A stretch of DNA of 64,000 nt, taken from assembly GCA_035438985.1 (NCBI GenBank), contig DAORJK010000003.1, positions 186,001 to 250,000 on the forward strand, given 5' to 3'. The position numbers and the translations under genes were made by a program. Shown in pieces: positions 61,786 through 64,000 of the stretch (position 1 is its first letter; each line of letters starts with the position of its first letter). The notes under the pieces are model-generated. The model did no database searches and had not been told where the DNA came from. It saw only the letters and a list, made by a program, of their open reading frames with translations. Source of the stretch: UBA4408 sp002389785. GTDB lineage: Bacteria > Bacteroidota > Bacteroidia > UBA4408.

Positions 61786-63858
61786 TTAGTTGGAAATAGT
61801 TTTGTAAATATACGGTTCAATAATGGTGATTGGCAAACCGGGTTTTTTTGCATATAATTTTAGTTGGTTAATGCCTGCATTGGTATCGTTTAGCAAGGTA
61901 ATTGATTTGGTAAATTTTGAATCCATGGGATATTCAGCAAACTCGCTAATTGCAATGGAATCCATACTAAGAACTTGGTTGTTTTTTAATTTTTGGATTT
62001 CAAGAACGAAGGGCAAGCTTCCTCTTTTAATACCAAAATTAATTTGATTCACGAAATTGGATGAATCAATTTTAACCGTCAGGGTATCCTTCGTATATAG
62101 TAGTATTCCGCCATTATAACTCGGGCGGCAATTTACTATTGATAAGGAGTCGATTGGTTTAAACACACCTTTAGCTTCCATTGGTTTTAGTTTGCGATAC
62201 AGGCACCATTGCGGGAAAGCGTATTCTGTAACATCGTAAAAAAGTCGCACCGGAGCATATCCATTTTGCGACATAAGTGCAGCATAGGGCACCGAATTGT
62301 GGCTGATAGCCCATTGTGGATGATGTGATTTAAACAACTGTTCGGGATCTATTTGAAAGCTTGCTGCGAATTTGGAGTTTAGGCCCGACATATCGATAAC
62401 ATAGCCTTTAACATGTCGCACCGGAAGACCGTGGTTTGACATGATGCTATCGTTTTTTCCAACCATAGTACCTACGTATTTTCCAATTTCAAGCCTTTCG
62501 CGTTCTACTCTTTCGAGGTAAGTCTCCATCCAATATTTCCCACCCAATAAGTCTACGCCAGTCCAACTTAAAAAAAAACAAAGCGAAATCAAAGCCGTTG
62601 ATATACGAACTGGTGAATATCGAATAAATTGAATAAAGAAATTAGCGCTTACTACTAATTGAGTAAGTAATAATAAATCAGGTAGCACATAATACCAGGT
62701 CATTTGTTCGCCTGGATTATAAAAATAAAAAAGCACCATTACGGCAATAAAAGACATACCAAAAACAAGAGGCTTAAATGAAACCTTTTTATGCTTAAGC
62801 AACGCGAAAGTAAGATGGGCTAAAAACAAAGCGCCAAATATCCTAAAAACCAATTGAACTCTGCCCGCTTGCAAATAGTATTTTAAAAAAGGAAACCAAT
62901 AATCAGATGGGTGAAAGTGTAAGAATATTTTTGAGTAGGCCGATTGAGGCAGCGGACTTCCAAACACCACTGTTGCAAATAGAACCCAAATAAGAATTGG
63001 TAAAACGGCAAAATAACAAAACTCACGAATGGAATTATTTCTAAAGTTAATTGGCGAAAAGTTGCTTCTATTGGTAATAATGAAAGTTAATCCAATAACA
63101 AAAACGACAGGCACTGCATCGAGTTTGGATATAACGGAAATCGCTAAAAGCAACCACATCCATCTTGATTTGTTTTGTAGGAAAAGCAAAATAGCAAGCA
63201 AAACTATCGAAACATGAAAAGGAGATTCCATGCCTGATTTTGCTACATTTAAAAACATTTTGCTGCTAAAAATAATTGCAAACCAAAGTACCAGCACAAG
63301 TGCATTTTCTTTGACTAATTCACGAAGTATTTTAAGGAGTAAAAAGCTTACAGCAACTACACCCAAAAAGCTGGTAAAATGGATGCTTTGCTCGGGAGTT
63401 AATACATGTAACCAACACCACAAACCAGTGAATATTCCAAATGTAAAACTGCTAATGCCAAAAACCGGGGGGTCACTTTTATTATAGTGATAAAAAAAAC
63501 CTTCCCAAAAATTGTCAAGATAGCGCAGTGTAAACGCTGAATCATCAAACATATAAGGCGAATAGTTTTCAAAAACGATAGAGGCAAATAAAAGTGAAAG
63601 TCCAAAATAGACGAGCTGATAATTGGGCCTAATAAATTTTGGGAAAAAAGAAATTTGATCTCCATTTGTTAAATAATTCCAACTCCCCGATAGCACAGTA
63701 ATTGCAACAATTGAGCATAGCGCTAAAATAAATGCTGTAATGTTGTTGTCGCTTATTAGATCCTGATTGATGTAAATCCAAAAGGATGCACCCGCTGAGG
63801 CAAGCAATATAATTATGGAAAAAATATGATAGTGCTTTTTTGAGCGTTCGAATTTCAC
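61786..63858 (-). CDS. Polytopic membrane protein, possible GT39/ArnT-like glycosyltransferase
   Basis: 690 residues. The first about 460 residues hold some 10-13 hydrophobic helices. A luminal-type loop after helix 3 has FENYSPYMFDDSAFTLRYLDNF, where the Asp residues match the acidic site common in C-type membrane glycosyltransferases (ArnT, GT39, GT83 and related). The last 230 residues form a soluble domain (for example DMSGLNSKFAASFQID, NCRPSYNGGILLY). With a polyprenol-phosphate sugar synthase gene directly downstream, a transferase using lipid-linked sugar is a fair inference. Start is GTG at 63858. Acceptor unknown. Confidence 0.72.
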   Translation of the reverse strand: MKFERSKKHYHIFSIIILLASAGASFWIYINQDLISDNNITAFILALCSIVAITVLSGSWNYLTNGDQISFFPKFIRPNYQLVYFGLSLLFASIVFENYSPYMFDDSAFTLRYLDNFWEGFFYHYNKSDPPVFGISSFTFGIFTGLWCWLHVLTPEQSIHFTSFLGVVAVSFLLLKILRELVKENALVLVLWFAIIFSSKMFLNVAKSGMESPFHVSIVLLAILLFLQNKSRWMWLLLAISVISKLDAVPVVFVIGLTFIITNRSNFSPINFRNNSIREFCYFAVLPILIWVLFATVVFGSPLPQSAYSKIFLHFHPSDYWFPFLKYYLQAGRVQLVFRIFGALFLAHLTFALLKHKKVSFKPLVFGMSFIAVMVLFYFYNPGEQMTWYYVLPDLLLLTQLVVSANFFIQFIRYSPVRISTALISLCFFLSWTGVDLLGGKYWMETYLERVERERLEIGKYVGTMVGKNDSIMSNHGLPVRHVKGYVIDMSGLNSKFAASFQIDPEQLFKSHHPQWAISHNSVPYAALMSQNGYAPVRLFYDVTEYAFPQWCLYRKLKPMEAKGVFKPIDSLSIVNCRPSYNGGILLYTKDTLTVKIDSSNFVNQINFGIKRGSLPFVLEIQKLKNNQVLSMDSIAISEFAEYPMDSKFTKSITLLNDTNAGINQLKLYAKKPGLPITIIEPYIYKTISN

Positions 63859-63875
63859 AGTAGAATGGGTGTAAT

Positions 63876-64000
63876 TTATTCGCTAAAAATAACTTCAACG
63901 TCATCACCATAAACAGGAATGGTGCCTTTATTCCACATAAAAACCTTCACCATGTTTTCAGGATTTGCAGCGTCTTTTGGTATTTCTGTCTCAATAACAG
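63876..64000 (-). CDS. Partial gene cut by the window edge (C-terminus only)
   Basis: The last 41 codons of a gene on the minus strand run from the edge to a TAA at 63876-63878. The visible C-terminus reads ETEIPKDAANPENMVKVFMW and then NKGTIPVYGDDVEVIFSE. It ends 17 bases before the start of the polytopic membrane protein, so it is probably the preceding operon gene. The family cannot be named from this piece. Confidence 0.6.
   Translation of the reverse strand, partial: VIETEIPKDAANPENMVKVFMWNKGTIPVYGDDVEVIFSE

Noticed and set aside
63629..63910. 93-codon minus-strand frame overlapping the N-terminus of the polytopic membrane protein
   Set aside because: It lies almost entirely within the larger gene in another frame; the real upstream gene is the partial one ending at 63876.

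Overview
The window is AT-rich chromosomal DNA from a member of the Bacteroidota. The evidence is five very large secreted proteins with type IX secretion (T9SS) or gliding-associated C-termini, a PorP/SprF-like outer-membrane protein beside an SprB-repeat adhesin, a bacterial deoxyhypusine-synthase-like gene, and promoters of the Bacteroidota TTG / TAnnTTTG type. No rRNA, tRNA, CRISPR array, transposase or phage gene was seen. The genus cannot be named from the sequence alone.

Layout. 1-1.9 kb: a family 9 glycosyltransferase (possibly cut at its 5' end) and a SAM methyltransferase on the + strand. 2-10.6 kb (- strand): a CxxCH protein, a GT4 glycosyltransferase after an orphan PstS-like lipoprotein, a LON-domain protein, a DNA photolyase, and a RimB-like protease / RimK ligase / DUF1572 / AstE-like deacylase group. 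10.7-23.6 kb (- strand): an apparent operon for a 3267-residue SprB-repeat adhesin, a PorP/SprF-like protein and an OmpA-PD40 lipoprotein, ended by a strong hairpin terminator. 23.8-35.1 kb (- strand): two adjacent giant secreted proteins, paralogous over their C-terminal halves. 35.5-38.1 kb: a membrane pyrophosphatase with a Cys/Met-rich 145-residue tail, followed by a 158-bp tandem repeat array between two terminators.

38.8-44.9 kb is mostly housekeeping: metK, rlmN, a deoxyhypusine-synthase-like gene, a small membrane protein, ruvB and an RlpA-like protein. 45-51.4 kb (- strand): an LTD-repeat surface protein, a small membrane protein, a polysaccharide deacetylase and an overlapping acetyltransferase. 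51.4-56 kb: asd, an unknown helical protein and RNase R. 56.3-60 kb (- strand): a lipoprotein, a tandem-95 T9SS protein and a His-rich secreted protein. 60-64 kb (- strand): a probable glycan operon with a STELLO-like (DUF288) protein, a GT2 and a polytopic membrane protein, preceded by a gene cut by the window edge.

The dominant theme is cell surface construction: five T9SS cargo candidates, their PorP/OmpA partners and several glycan enzymes. The least ordinary items are the pyrophosphatase with its duplicated six-cysteine module, the structured 158-bp repeat array, the STELLO-like protein and the RimB/RimK/AstE-like group.
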